Shown here piece by piece: positions 7,629 to 16,237 of a stretch of 45,013 nucleotides of DNA. The stretch's first letter is position 1; each line of letters begins with the position of its first letter. The stretch comes from Clostridiales bacterium. Its GTDB lineage: Bacteria > Bacillota > Clostridia > Oscillospirales > Acutalibacteraceae. A program made the translations under genes and the position numbers. The notes beneath the pieces are model-generated. The model had not been told where the DNA came from. It did not search any database and saw only the letters and a list, made by a program, of their open reading frames with translations. The stretch is taken from positions 1-45,013 of the forward strand of contig JAHZDE010000014.1 in NCBI GenBank assembly GCA_019422525.1, read 5' to 3'.

Positions 7629-7683
7629 GTTTGTGAAACCGGGCGCAAATATGTGCCTGTCGACTATAGTTGTTTGCGAAACC
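7629..7683 (+). repeat. Pair of 12-base direct repeats in the cargo-operon leader
   Basis: GTTTGTGAAACC (7629-7640) and GTTTGCGAAACC (7672-7683) differ at one base and are 43 bases apart, about four helical turns. Each has inverted GTTT/AAAC arms, so each could bind a dimeric regulator. Both lie just downstream of the predicted promoter, a position suited to repression by looping or roadblock. No regulator gene is obvious next to them. Confidence 0.5.
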
Positions 7684-7713
7684 TGTTAATACACGAAAAA
7701 AATCCACTTAACA

Positions 7714-7809
7714 ATGCCCAACAAGATTCCTTGCGGGAAGACCAGCACGATATCTGATTATGCAGAAGCAGAATTACTATTTTACTGCTGCAATACGGAT
7801 GCAAGTTGA
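7714..7809 (+). CDS. Possible 31-residue leader ORF, or true N-terminus of the next gene in another frame
   Basis: ATG at 7714 opens a 31-codon frame (MPNKIPCGKTSTISDYAEAE...) whose TGA at 7807-7809 overlaps the TTG start of the 964-aa gene. No good ribosome site precedes it. The downstream gene's frame is itself open back to 7758 and has a poor start context. The sequence here could therefore encode one longer protein joined by a one-base shift, or be a small leader. Only the overlap and composition support it. Confidence 0.3.
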   Translation: MPNKIPCGKTSTISDYAEAELLFYCCNTDAS

Positions 7810-10700
7810 ATGACTCGATGGAAAGAATACGAAGCTTGTTGTTAGGAGAGAATGTCGAAATGGATACAAATCACATTGCTCAAGTACTTCAGGACAAAAA
7901 ACTTCAAAAGCATTTGAATACAAAGATCAACCGTCAGTTCAAAACATGTCGGTATATTGGCGATATTGTAATAAGTGAGGACGAATATATCCTTCTTAAG
8001 GCATATCTTCACAGTATTTGCAGAAAATATCTGAACACATCCGAGAGATATATCACTAGCCCAATCTTTGCGGTTGCGCTGGTTCAAATCGGCATTCATA
8101 AATATGATGGTCGGTTTTGGCCCCATGTTGAGCAAGAAATTGGCATGGAATTGCCGGGTTCATACCAGAAATGGATTGGACGCAGCTTCTATAAAACACT
8201 CGAAAAATACAACAAATACAAAGTAGCAGAGAATGAAATGATGAACAATATTCTTCTGCACTGCTTTATAACAAACTATTATGCGAGCGACCTCTTTGAT
8301 TTCCTTTTTGCATATTATCAAATAGACTTAGAGCGTGACCTTACGAGTAATAGTAAGGAAATGCGAGATTATTTGATGCAATCTATGGCGAGCGGTGAGA
8401 ATACAGCCAGAGCATATAAAATCAAAAAGCACACATCTGATGCAGTCGCATTCAATACGAGAGGCTGTAAAATTCGAGTTGGCAAAATTCTGCGGTTTAT
8501 GGATAATGCTCTGTTCTATGGACTGTTCCCAAGAACATCACAGAATCGGATTGCTCAACTGTTTTGCAAGTGGGCTGACGAATCAAAGAAATTCGATCAA
8601 GCAAAGAAAGCTATTGCGGGATTAACTAAAAGAGGAGAAAAAAGGTATAGTTCTCCGTATTTGCGTTACAATGGAAGTCAAAACCGTTTTGAGCTTGTCT
8701 TGCCGCCGCAGTATATTCACTTAGCAACAAATGAGGAGTTGCCAAACCTACACTGGAAAATTGCCTTTTCCAATGTTGAAAAAACTCTTGAAGCCGAACC
8801 GGAAAACTGTGTAACTGGTTGCAAAACGCGAATCGTTTCCGATATTTACATTCCTTCCGATAATATTTTCGACAGCATCCGAATTGAACTTATCAAGAAT
8901 GACGCAGAGGTAATCCATAAGTTTACCAATATCAGAGCAGCGTGCATTCGTTTCTTTGATAACAATTGGGAGTTGATCCATTATACAGACGCTCTGCCGA
9001 TTGGGGATGCGTTTGCATTTACACATACAGAGGATGCTTTGTATACAGATTCTGACGCTGTTTATAACTGTGAATATCTAAACGGACTGAATCTGTACAG
9101 TATGGAACTGATTAAAGGGGATATTATTCGACTTCCCGATGGACGAGCTTTGCCGGTGGGGAGCGCGCTGGAAGACGGTCTTTTGAAAAACAACCTGAAA
9201 AATGGTGTATATGTCATGCGCGAAGGAGTAAAATACCCCGTTTTTTCCGCCGTTCCATCAATCTATTTTCGCATGTCACCTACTCAAGAGAGAGGAACAC
9301 TGATTAGAATTAATGAGGAAAAATATCGCTTTGATATTGCACGAGCAATAAAATGTAATATGCAAGACAAAACTGATGAACATGGCTATATTCTTAGGCT
9401 GTCCGACTATATTAAAACGGATGGTATTTTCCATGTGAATATAGATATTCCCAACTCCAGACAAGCTAACGATTATTCTTTTGCAGTAATTAACCAATTT
9501 GACTACGAGTATGAAGATGCCCCCTTTATTTACAAAAAAGAGGGCAAAATCACATTCTCCGGCACTGGAATGATCTTGGGCGATGAGCACTCTGAGCATA
9601 TAGCTAACAACAGCTTTGTTTTTAGAATTGACCCCGATATTGATTACTTGCCTTTCACTTATCAGACTGCTAACGGGAATTTGGCGCTGCGTGTGTACCT
9701 TCCGGCTTTTAAGTGGAAATTTGACGATGGGGCTTGGCATACGGAAAGGCCAGAAGAAATATGGCATGCGGAATTTCCCAAGATGATTTATCTGAAGTTC
9801 CCGGATGATGCCGTTTGCTTGGATATGCCTCCCCTGATGACGGATGATAACGAAGATGCGGAGTACAGCATAAAAGTTGAAAAAAACAAGGAAAAGCATC
9901 TTTTTGTCTGCGACACGCGAAAGATGTTATCGTGGTTTGGATTTGAGGATATTATCAGACCCTTGAGTCTGCACTTTGAATCGATATCGTTCGTGTTTTT
10001 GCGGGTTATCACACACTGTTTCTTGGCAAACTCGGAATGTGAAATTGTTGAAGATCGTCCTAACCGAAAGTTGTGGTTCAGGAGCAGTATTATCGGTTTT
10101 TCCGATTGTGTAGCAGATGTTTATTTAGATGGCAATCTGATTGCTGAAAAAGTCGAGGTAAAATCAAATGGCTTCAAGCTCAGCATTCCATTCACCAGCG
10201 GCAAATACCGAATTGAATACTTTGAAGTGGACGAGGAAGATGATTTTGGTGCACCCGATTATAGGTTATTTGACACTAAAGAATGTAATTATAAGAACAC
10301 GAAAGATTTGAGCGGTAAAACAATTCAGATTGTAAGCGTTACTGAGCGTAGGCAAAAAGGATCCATTTTTTCTTCGCCGGAATATGTCCTCCGCGGAAAT
10401 GTGACAGTTTCAAATATTCAGGCAATCCCCAATGAGATAGATAGCTTTACAGGTGTTCTCTCGTGCGATACATTGACACCACTCCAAATCAAAGTCACTT
10501 TTGAAAATCCCAACAATATGAAAGTGGGCGCACTATATTTTTGGAGTGATGAAGAAGATGGGTACATTGAATTTATGTACGACAAAATAGAGGGCATCCT
10601 GGTGCTGTCTGAAGACGAAAGCACCAGCTTATCGGAAGCTAAAAACAGATATTTGGTGCTCTACGAAGATAGCTACTATTACAATTTCCGGATTAAATAG
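7806..10700 (+). CDS. Large protein of unknown family, partner of the DUF1998-type helicase
   Basis: 964 residues if the TTG at 7806 is used. ATG at 7818 and ATG at 7860 (with AGGAG 11 bases upstream) are alternatives, and the start is uncertain. The first 300 residues are helical and include SPIFAVALVQIGIHKYDGRF and WPHVEQEIGMELPGSYQKW, a pattern of a folded helical bundle. Residues about 330-960 look like successive beta-rich domains with many Asp, Tyr and Phe, and no nuclease, kinase or ATPase motif. It ends 10 bases before the helicase gene, so the two form an operon. In type III Druantia a protein of about this size (DruH) precedes the helicase DruE; I infer a similar role but cannot confirm homology. 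Codon use is AT-richer than in the neighbouring genes. Confidence 0.75.
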   Translation: MNDSMERIRSLLLGENVEMDTNHIAQVLQDKKLQKHLNTKINRQFKTCRYIGDIVISEDEYILLKAYLHSICRKYLNTSERYITSPIFAVALVQIGIHKYDGRFWPHVEQEIGMELPGSYQKWIGRSFYKTLEKYNKYKVAENEMMNNILLHCFITNYYASDLFDFLFAYYQIDLERDLTSNSKEMRDYLMQSMASGENTARAYKIKKHTSDAVAFNTRGCKIRVGKILRFMDNALFYGLFPRTSQNRIAQLFCKWADESKKFDQAKKAIAGLTKRGEKRYSSPYLRYNGSQNRFELVLPPQYIHLATNEELPNLHWKIAFSNVEKTLEAEPENCVTGCKTRIVSDIYIPSDNIFDSIRIELIKNDAEVIHKFTNIRAACIRFFDNNWELIHYTDALPIGDAFAFTHTEDALYTDSDAVYNCEYLNGLNLYSMELIKGDIIRLPDGRALPVGSALEDGLLKNNLKNGVYVMREGVKYPVFSAVPSIYFRMSPTQERGTLIRINEEKYRFDIARAIKCNMQDKTDEHGYILRLSDYIKTDGIFHVNIDIPNSRQANDYSFAVINQFDYEYEDAPFIYKKEGKITFSGTGMILGDEHSEHIANNSFVFRIDPDIDYLPFTYQTANGNLALRVYLPAFKWKFDDGAWHTERPEEIWHAEFPKMIYLKFPDDAVCLDMPPLMTDDNEDAEYSIKVEKNKEKHLFVCDTRKMLSWFGFEDIIRPLSLHFESISFVFLRVITHCFLANSECEIVEDRPNRKLWFRSSIIGFSDCVADVYLDGNLIAEKVEVKSNGFKLSIPFTSGKYRIEYFEVDEEDDFGAPDYRLFDTKECNYKNTKDLSGKTIQIVSVTERRQKGSIFSSPEYVLRGNVTVSNIQAIPNEIDSFTGVLSCDTLTPLQIKVTFENPNNMKVGALYFWSDEEDGYIEFMYDKIEGILVLSEDESTSLSEAKNRYLVLYEDSYYYNFRIK

Positions 10701-10710
10701 AGAAAGGGGT

Positions 10711-13700
10711 ATGGTCGTGGCTTTTTCGCCTGTTACTGCGTCTAAGCATATTAAGGAAAAATACTATCGATATTTAAAAACAACATTCAAAATGGGAGAA
10801 CCCTATAAGAAGGAATACGAAGCCCTGCTTGAAAATCAGGATGCATTTGCAAAAGGGCCCTACCTTGATGTTACGGATGCTTTCGAAAAAGGCAAGTGTA
10901 TTGCAGAGCTAATAGAAGAAGGGCTTCTCCCTAAAAGTTTTTCCAAAATCAACATGAACATGACCAGACCGCTGTACCTACACCAGGAAAAGGCCATAAG
11001 AAAGGTCGCAACTGAGAACAGAAATCTTGTCGTTTCAACAGGTACCGGTTCTGGTAAAACGGAAAGCTTTCTCATCCCCATACTGCGGGAGCTTGCAACG
11101 GAGGCCGAGGCAGGAACGCTTTGCCCGGGTGTTCGTGCATTACTTATTTATCCGATGAATGCTCTTGCTAACGATCAGACGGAAAGACTGCGTTCTTTAT
11201 TGTCTAATTATCCGGAGATCAAATTTGGTGTTTATACCGGCCAAACAAAACAAAAAGATGCCGATGCAATTGAAGATTACAAATCACTAAATAACGGGAA
11301 CCTACCGTGTGAGAATGAGCTTATCTCAAGAGATCAAATGATAGCGAGTCCTCCACACATTCTCATCACAAACTATGCGATGCTTGAATATCTAATGGTG
11401 CGTCCAAGAGACAGTGTATTTTTTGACGGAGAATTCGCAACGCACTGGAAATTTATTGTTTTTGACGAAGCCCATGTATATAGCGGATCAACGGGAATTG
11501 AAGTGTCCATGCTTTTCAGAAGGCTAAAAGCGAAGCTTGGCAATCAAAAAATCACTTACATTCTAACCAGTGCAACCTTGGGCGGAAAAGAGGATAATAA
11601 GCAGGTTGCAGAATTTGCAGAAAAGCTCTGCAGCGCACCGTTTGACAGCAGTGACATCGTAAGGGCTGATCGAATCATCCCATCAACAAGTCATGATATA
11701 TCCGCCTTGCCGATTCAGTTTTACGAAAAGATTGCCTATGCAATTGATATGAATTGTCCCGATTCAGAAATCTTGGAAATCATCGGCAAAGCCAAAGAAG
11801 GGGTACTTGAAAGCGAGCTGTACGATTTAATCGTGCATGACCAAAATTATTGGAGAATACGCTCGTTGCTTTCCTCTCCGGAAACAGTAAGACAGGTAGC
11901 GGACAGCATGAACTGGACACAGAAACAATTGTCGGACTTTGTTTCCGTGGCATCATTGGCGGAGAAAAATGGCGGAAAACTGTTTGATGCCAGATACCAT
12001 ATGTTTTTACGTGCCACCGAGAGCGTGTTTGTGACGCTTCCGCCTGACAGTCATGTCATGCTTCATCGAAGCACAAATAGATATGATATGGCTACGAACA
12101 CAAGCTTTAAGGTGTTTGAAGCAGCTACATGCTCGTTCTGCGCCGCTGTTTATCTTGTTGGAAAAATAGAAAATGGCAAGTTGGAGCAATACAATATGTC
12201 TGATGACATATCGACAAAAGAATTATTCCTTCTTGCGGATAGTATTAATGACACGGACAACGACCACATATTGGAGGACGAAGGAATTGAGGCCGAGGCC
12301 TATCGTATTTGCCCATACTGCGGATCCATTCACAAGGATGGTGCAAAGACACACTGCGAGCATATCACAACATCCTATGTAAAGGTATACCGCGTAAAAT
12401 TCACGACAGAAAGACATACATTGACAAAGTGCCTGCATTGCGAAAATGTAAATACTGCCGGAGTCCTTAGAATGTTTTTTAGTGGTCAGGAAGCATCCAC
12501 AAGTGTTATTGGCACGGCGTTGTTTCAGGAATTACCCTCCTATAAAGTGACAGTTCAGAAGCATGATGCCGATGATGAGTTTGGTGACGATTTCGGCTTC
12601 TCTGAAACGATTAAAGAAAAAACAGCGAAGCAATTCATCGCGTTCTCAGATAGTCGTCAGGCTGCCGCCTTTTACGCAAGCTATCTGAACATATCGTATA
12701 ATGACATTCTCTATAAAAGGCTTATTGTAGAAGCGCTCAAAAAGAGGGAGGCATCAGGCGGTCTGATGGTTCCGTCTTTTGTCGACCTGCTGAAGACAGT
12801 TTTTGAAAAAAACGATATCAAAGGAAGAACCTCGTTTGATGCTGATTCTGATTTTGGCATTCAAAAAGAGGCGTGGAAAGCGATTCTCGCTGAACTGGTG
12901 GACAGCAATGGAAATACTTCTTTATCGCATTTTGGCCTTATCGGAATTGAGACCGATGTTTCGGGAAGCTATAAAAAATATCACATCAACGAAAACGAAT
13001 TCCGTTCGCTCTGCAGCATTTTTGCCGCGTCAATGATGACGGATGCAGCTCTAAAATATGATGCTCCGTTAAACGAAAGCGATTTGGAAGATTTTACTCA
13101 TGGCGGAGCGGAGTATTCTTATACTGTTTCAGAATCCGGAAAACGGAAGAAGGCCTTTATTCCATCTAAAGCAGGACTATCTAATAAACGGGTCGATTAT
13201 CTGCAAAAGATCACAAAAAAGAAGGGTATTGAGCTTTCTTTAGATGATGCAACGGACTTCCTGAAACTGTTGTGGGACAAGGTTTTTGTACTCAGAGGCA
13301 TAGTGGTTCGTGACAGCGGAACATCATATAAGGTGGACACCTCAAAAATCAGAATCACAAATTCCAAGCCTTGGTTTATATGCAAAAAATGCAGGCGATT
13401 AACCTGCCACAATATTGAAGATGTTTGTCCGACATACCAATGCGATGGTGAGCTGATACCAATTGATCCGTCAATTGAGTTTAAGGAGAACCATTACTAC
13501 CGCTTGTTCAACGATATGGAAATCCGAGATCTTCGTATTGTGGAACACACTGCCCAACTTGACCGGGATATGGCATACGAGTTTCAGAAGAAATTCAAGC
13601 AGAAGGAAATCGATATTTTGAGTTGCTCTACCACCTTTGAAATGGGCGTTGATGTGGGTAGCTTGGAAACAGTCTTTATGCGTAATGTGCCGCCGATGCC

Positions 13701-15384
13701 TTCTAATTACGCCCAAAGAGCCGGACGAGCAGGCCGAAGCAAGCAGTCAGCGGCGTTCGCCCTGACATTTTGCAACAAAAGCAATCACGATTTCTCCTAT
13801 TTTCATGATCCTGCCAAGATGATCAAGGGCAAAATAGCTCCTCCAAATTATGTTGTTGAAAATGATAAGATCGCAATTCGGCACCTATACGCATCTGCTA
13901 TGAGTTTCTTTTGGAAAATTCATCCGGAATTGTTCAAGACGATTGGCCAATTCTTACGCAAGAACGAAATGGGAGAAGACGGTTTTGAGTGCCTTAAAAA
14001 CTATTTATATTCTGAACCGAGTAGCCTTCGTGACTATTTGACCACATTTTTGCCTGCGGTGCTGACAGAAAAATTTGATGTTGCCCATTTTGGCTGGGTA
14101 GCATCCCTTATAGGAGAAAAAGGCGTTTTAACTGAGGCAATTCAAATGTATCAATATGAAATTGACTTGTTGGAAGCTGTAAAGAAGCAACGCATAGAAA
14201 AAGGGACCTATGTGGACGGTATTATTCAGCGAATTGCCGCATATGAAAGGGAGGATATCCTTTCGTTCCTTTCGCGAAAAAATGTACTTCCTAAATACGG
14301 TTTTCCCGTCGATACGGTCGAGATGACGGTTACCGATGCAAAAAAAGGAAGAGGCTACGGACTTCAGCTTCAGCGCGACCTGTCTATGGCTATTTCGGAG
14401 TATGCTCCTGGTTCCCAAATAGTTGCAAATAACAACCTGATAACAAGCCGTTACATCAAAAAGATACCAAAAATCGGATGGAAAATGTACAGCTATATTC
14501 AGTGTGATGAGTGCCGCACTTTGAATATCAAGCCATTTGCCGAAGATGAACCGGGAAAGGATGGTATAACGGAATGCTGCCAATGTCATAAGAAATTCAC
14601 ATCATCTCCGAAAGTATTTTTGATACCAGCTCAGGGTTTTATTGCAGATGGAAATATGATTCGAAAACCGGGGCTCAAAAAACCGGAGCGTACATACAGA
14701 GGCGAAATCTCTTATGTTGGATTCAACAATAGTGTTCAAGAAAACACTTATAGCATTGGTAACGCCATCGTAAGTGTCAGATCAAGCCAAAATGATGAAA
14801 TGGCTGTCTTGAATAAAAGCCCCTTTTATGTATGTGAGAACTGTGGATATTCTGAGGTAGATGAAAATCAATTTACCGGCATAAAGAAAAAGAAGCACAA
14901 AATAAGCAGTGGTTACCCGTGTTCAAATGAGCACCTACGGCTTTTTTCACTTGGGTATCGTTTTCTTACCGATGTTGTTAGAATTAGATTTGACAATTAT
15001 GTTATCGAAGATTGGGAGCATGGGCTTTCCATTCTGTATGGGTTTCTTCGAGGTGCTTGCTCTTATTTGAATATCGAAGAAAATGATATTTCCGGTTGCT
15101 TGCAGTATGAACCCGTTGATGGACGACCCAATTATTCGATTGTCGTTTTTGACAACACACCTGGTGGCGCAGGTCACGCCAAGAGACTTGATAATGAAAA
15201 TGCGCTTCATAGCATTCTGACTCACACTTTAAAAATGATGAAAGGATGCGTTTGCGGAGGAGAGGTTGGAGATTCTTCCTGCTATTCGTGTTTGCGCAGC
15301 TACAAAAATCAGAAATACCATGATTTGCTTAAACGAAAGTATGTAATTGAGTTCGTAGAACAAATTTTGGATGAGCGCATGTAA
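10711..15384 (+). CDS. SF2 helicase with zinc motifs and DUF1998-like C-terminus (DruE-like candidate)
   Basis: 1,557 residues. A Q-type motif (PLYLHQEKAI, about 87-96) precedes Walker A STGTGSGKTE (109-118). Walker B DEAH is at 252-255 and SAT at about 287. Motif IV-like AFSDSRQAAAF is at about 643, and FEMGVDVGSLE and QRAGRAGRS lie near 985-1010. The two RecA lobes are split by long inserts carrying Cys pairs (CPYCG about 534, CLHC about 574, CKKC about 890); more Cys pairs lie at about 1265, 1290 and 1373. The end, TPGGAGHAKRL plus CVCGGEVG and CYSCLRSY, is typical of DUF1998. Such helicases occur in Druantia (DruE), DISARM (DrmA/DrmB) and MrfA-type repair. Starting at GTG 10717 would give AAAGGGG a better spacing than ATG 10711. 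It is shorter than the DruE proteins I know of. Confidence 0.9.
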   Translation: MVVAFSPVTASKHIKEKYYRYLKTTFKMGEPYKKEYEALLENQDAFAKGPYLDVTDAFEKGKCIAELIEEGLLPKSFSKINMNMTRPLYLHQEKAIRKVATENRNLVVSTGTGSGKTESFLIPILRELATEAEAGTLCPGVRALLIYPMNALANDQTERLRSLLSNYPEIKFGVYTGQTKQKDADAIEDYKSLNNGNLPCENELISRDQMIASPPHILITNYAMLEYLMVRPRDSVFFDGEFATHWKFIVFDEAHVYSGSTGIEVSMLFRRLKAKLGNQKITYILTSATLGGKEDNKQVAEFAEKLCSAPFDSSDIVRADRIIPSTSHDISALPIQFYEKIAYAIDMNCPDSEILEIIGKAKEGVLESELYDLIVHDQNYWRIRSLLSSPETVRQVADSMNWTQKQLSDFVSVASLAEKNGGKLFDARYHMFLRATESVFVTLPPDSHVMLHRSTNRYDMATNTSFKVFEAATCSFCAAVYLVGKIENGKLEQYNMSDDISTKELFLLADSINDTDNDHILEDEGIEAEAYRICPYCGSIHKDGAKTHCEHITTSYVKVYRVKFTTERHTLTKCLHCENVNTAGVLRMFFSGQEASTSVIGTALFQELPSYKVTVQKHDADDEFGDDFGFSETIKEKTAKQFIAFSDSRQAAAFYASYLNISYNDILYKRLIVEALKKREASGGLMVPSFVDLLKTVFEKNDIKGRTSFDADSDFGIQKEAWKAILAELVDSNGNTSLSHFGLIGIETDVSGSYKKYHINENEFRSLCSIFAASMMTDAALKYDAPLNESDLEDFTHGGAEYSYTVSESGKRKKAFIPSKAGLSNKRVDYLQKITKKKGIELSLDDATDFLKLLWDKVFVLRGIVVRDSGTSYKVDTSKIRITNSKPWFICKKCRRLTCHNIEDVCPTYQCDGELIPIDPSIEFKENHYYRLFNDMEIRDLRIVEHTAQLDRDMAYEFQKKFKQKEIDILSCSTTFEMGVDVGSLETVFMRNVPPMPSNYAQRAGRAGRSKQSAAFALTFCNKSNHDFSYFHDPAKMIKGKIAPPNYVVENDKIAIRHLYASAMSFFWKIHPELFKTIGQFLRKNEMGEDGFECLKNYLYSEPSSLRDYLTTFLPAVLTEKFDVAHFGWVASLIGEKGVLTEAIQMYQYEIDLLEAVKKQRIEKGTYVDGIIQRIAAYEREDILSFLSRKNVLPKYGFPVDTVEMTVTDAKKGRGYGLQLQRDLSMAISEYAPGSQIVANNNLITSRYIKKIPKIGWKMYSYIQCDECRTLNIKPFAEDEPGKDGITECCQCHKKFTSSPKVFLIPAQGFIADGNMIRKPGLKKPERTYRGEISYVGFNNSVQENTYSIGNAIVSVRSSQNDEMAVLNKSPFYVCENCGYSEVDENQFTGIKKKKHKISSGYPCSNEHLRLFSLGYRFLTDVVRIRFDNYVIEDWEHGLSILYGFLRGACSYLNIEENDISGCLQYEPVDGRPNYSIVVFDNTPGGAGHAKRLDNENALHSILTHTLKMMKGCVCGGEVGDSSCYSCLRSYKNQKYHDLLKRKYVIEFVEQILDERM

Positions 15385-15399
15385 ACTCATTTGCATTGT

Positions 15400-15439
15400 A
15401 GCACAGAGCTGGCAAGAATACTCTTACCGGCTCTGTGCT
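15400..15439. repeat. Hairpin after the helicase gene
   Basis: AGCACAGAGC (15400-15409) pairs perfectly with GCTCTGTGCT (15430-15439), with a further GG/CC and AGA/TCT inside. It lies 15 bases after the helicase stop and just before the end of the convergent tnpV gene. It has no T-run on either strand, so it is a stem that may stabilise or weakly terminate both transcripts. Confidence 0.55.
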
Positions 15440-15445
15440 TATGCC

Positions 15446-15823
15446 TTATGTATAGATAATATCTGCCTCAACTATTTCAAATGCTCGGCTGCGGACATTA
15501 TTCATCCGTCTGACCCATTCCATTTGGTCGCTGGCTTTCAGCGTTTCCGTAATGCCCTCTGCATCTGCCATTTGTTTTACCAGCCGAAGAAAAAGTTCCT
15601 CTGCCTGCCGGTCAATATCCGCAAGATAGGCATTCAATTCGCCGCTGGTCAGCAGATTGGCATATCGCACACGGTGGTGCTCCCTGAGATAGCGGAGATG
15701 CCGCTGCCCCCATATCCCGATTGGCCGATCTTCCTCCGGCTCATCATCCCCGGCAATCAGATAATAGTCTCCAACCAGCTCATACTTCAGCCCCGTGCGT
15801 TCATCTGTAACAAATCTCTCCAT
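15446..15823 (-). CDS. tnpV: Transposon-encoded protein TnpV
   Basis: A 125-aa protein with the TnpV hallmarks: YELVGDYYLIAGDD near the N-terminus, then IGIWGQRHLRYLREHHRV and a helical C-terminal half. AGGAGG lies 9 bases before the ATG. TnpV is a small protein of unknown role encoded by Tn4451-type and related serine-recombinase elements. It reads leftward, convergent with the cargo operon, and is the last element-type gene before the chromosomal tRNA, so the element end probably lies between about 15,835 and 15,895. Confidence 0.85.
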   Translation of the reverse strand: MERFVTDERTGLKYELVGDYYLIAGDDEPEEDRPIGIWGQRHLRYLREHHRVRYANLLTSGELNAYLADIDRQAEELFLRLVKQMADAEGITETLKASDQMEWVRRMNNVRSRAFEIVEADIIYT

Positions 15824-15893
15824 TCGTATAACCTCCTGTTCCTTTCTGCAACCATTGTAGCAGGAGAATTAGCGGAAATCGAATGTGCGGATA

Positions 15894-15935
15894 GCAAAAA
15901 AGCGCCGTCTCGGGATCACTCCCAAGACGGCGCTT
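15894..15935 (-). terminator. Strong intrinsic terminator downstream of tRNA-Ala
   Basis: A 16-bp stem (AAGCGCCGTCTTGGGA / TCCCGAGACGGCGCTT read on the minus strand, one G-T pair, 4-base loop) is followed by TTTTTT on the minus strand and by a short T-run on the plus strand. It would end the leftward tRNA transcript and could work in both directions. Between it and the tRNA (15936-16010) there is another imperfect inverted repeat (CGAACAC/GTGTTCG arms) and no gene. Confidence 0.85.
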
Positions 15936-16010
15936 TTCTGTTGTGGATCAGAGCGAACACTTCACGGCGAAACCGCCGCTGAAGAAATAGGTGTTCGTCC
16001 AATACCTGTT

Positions 16011-16086
16011 TGGTGGAGATGAGGGGGGTCGAACCCCTTACCTCTTGAATGCCATTCAAGCGCTCTACCAGTTGAGCTACACCCCC
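16011..16086 (-). tRNA. tRNA-Ala, anticodon GGC
   Basis: A 76-base cloverleaf read leftward. The acceptor is GGGGGTG paired with CATCTCC, the D arm is GCTC/GAGC, the anticodon stem is CTTGA/TCAAG with loop ATGGCAT (anticodon GGC), the T arm is AGGGG-TTCGACC-CCCCT, and an encoded CCA end follows. It has its own promoter on the right and terminator on the left. Its 3' end faces the mobile element. Confidence 0.97.
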
Positions 16087-16096
16087 GAACGATGGT

Positions 16097-16124
16097 ATTA
16101 TATCAGATATTGCGTCTTTGTCAA
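16097..16124 (-). promoter_or_regulatory. Promoter of tRNA-Ala
   Basis: On the minus strand TTGACA, a 16-base spacer and TATAAT form a perfect-consensus promoter whose start would be a few bases before the tRNA. The rest of the gap up to 16237 shows no gene. Confidence 0.85.
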
Positions 16125-16237
16125 GCATTTTATTTTGCAGTGCTGCCTATTGTGACGGAAAAAGCGGTCAAAAACGCAGCCGCGGGTATGCCGGACGAAA
16201 TTTCGGCAGCAAATATTTCCGCAAAGCGCAGAAAGAC

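Noticed and set aside
7519..7707. A 62-codon minus-strand ORF in the gap before the cargo operon
   Set aside because: It overlaps the promoter, palindrome and repeats, and has no ribosome site.
15371..15982. A 203-codon plus-strand ORF after the helicase
   Set aside because: It is antisense to tnpV and the terminator; its sequence has no family features.
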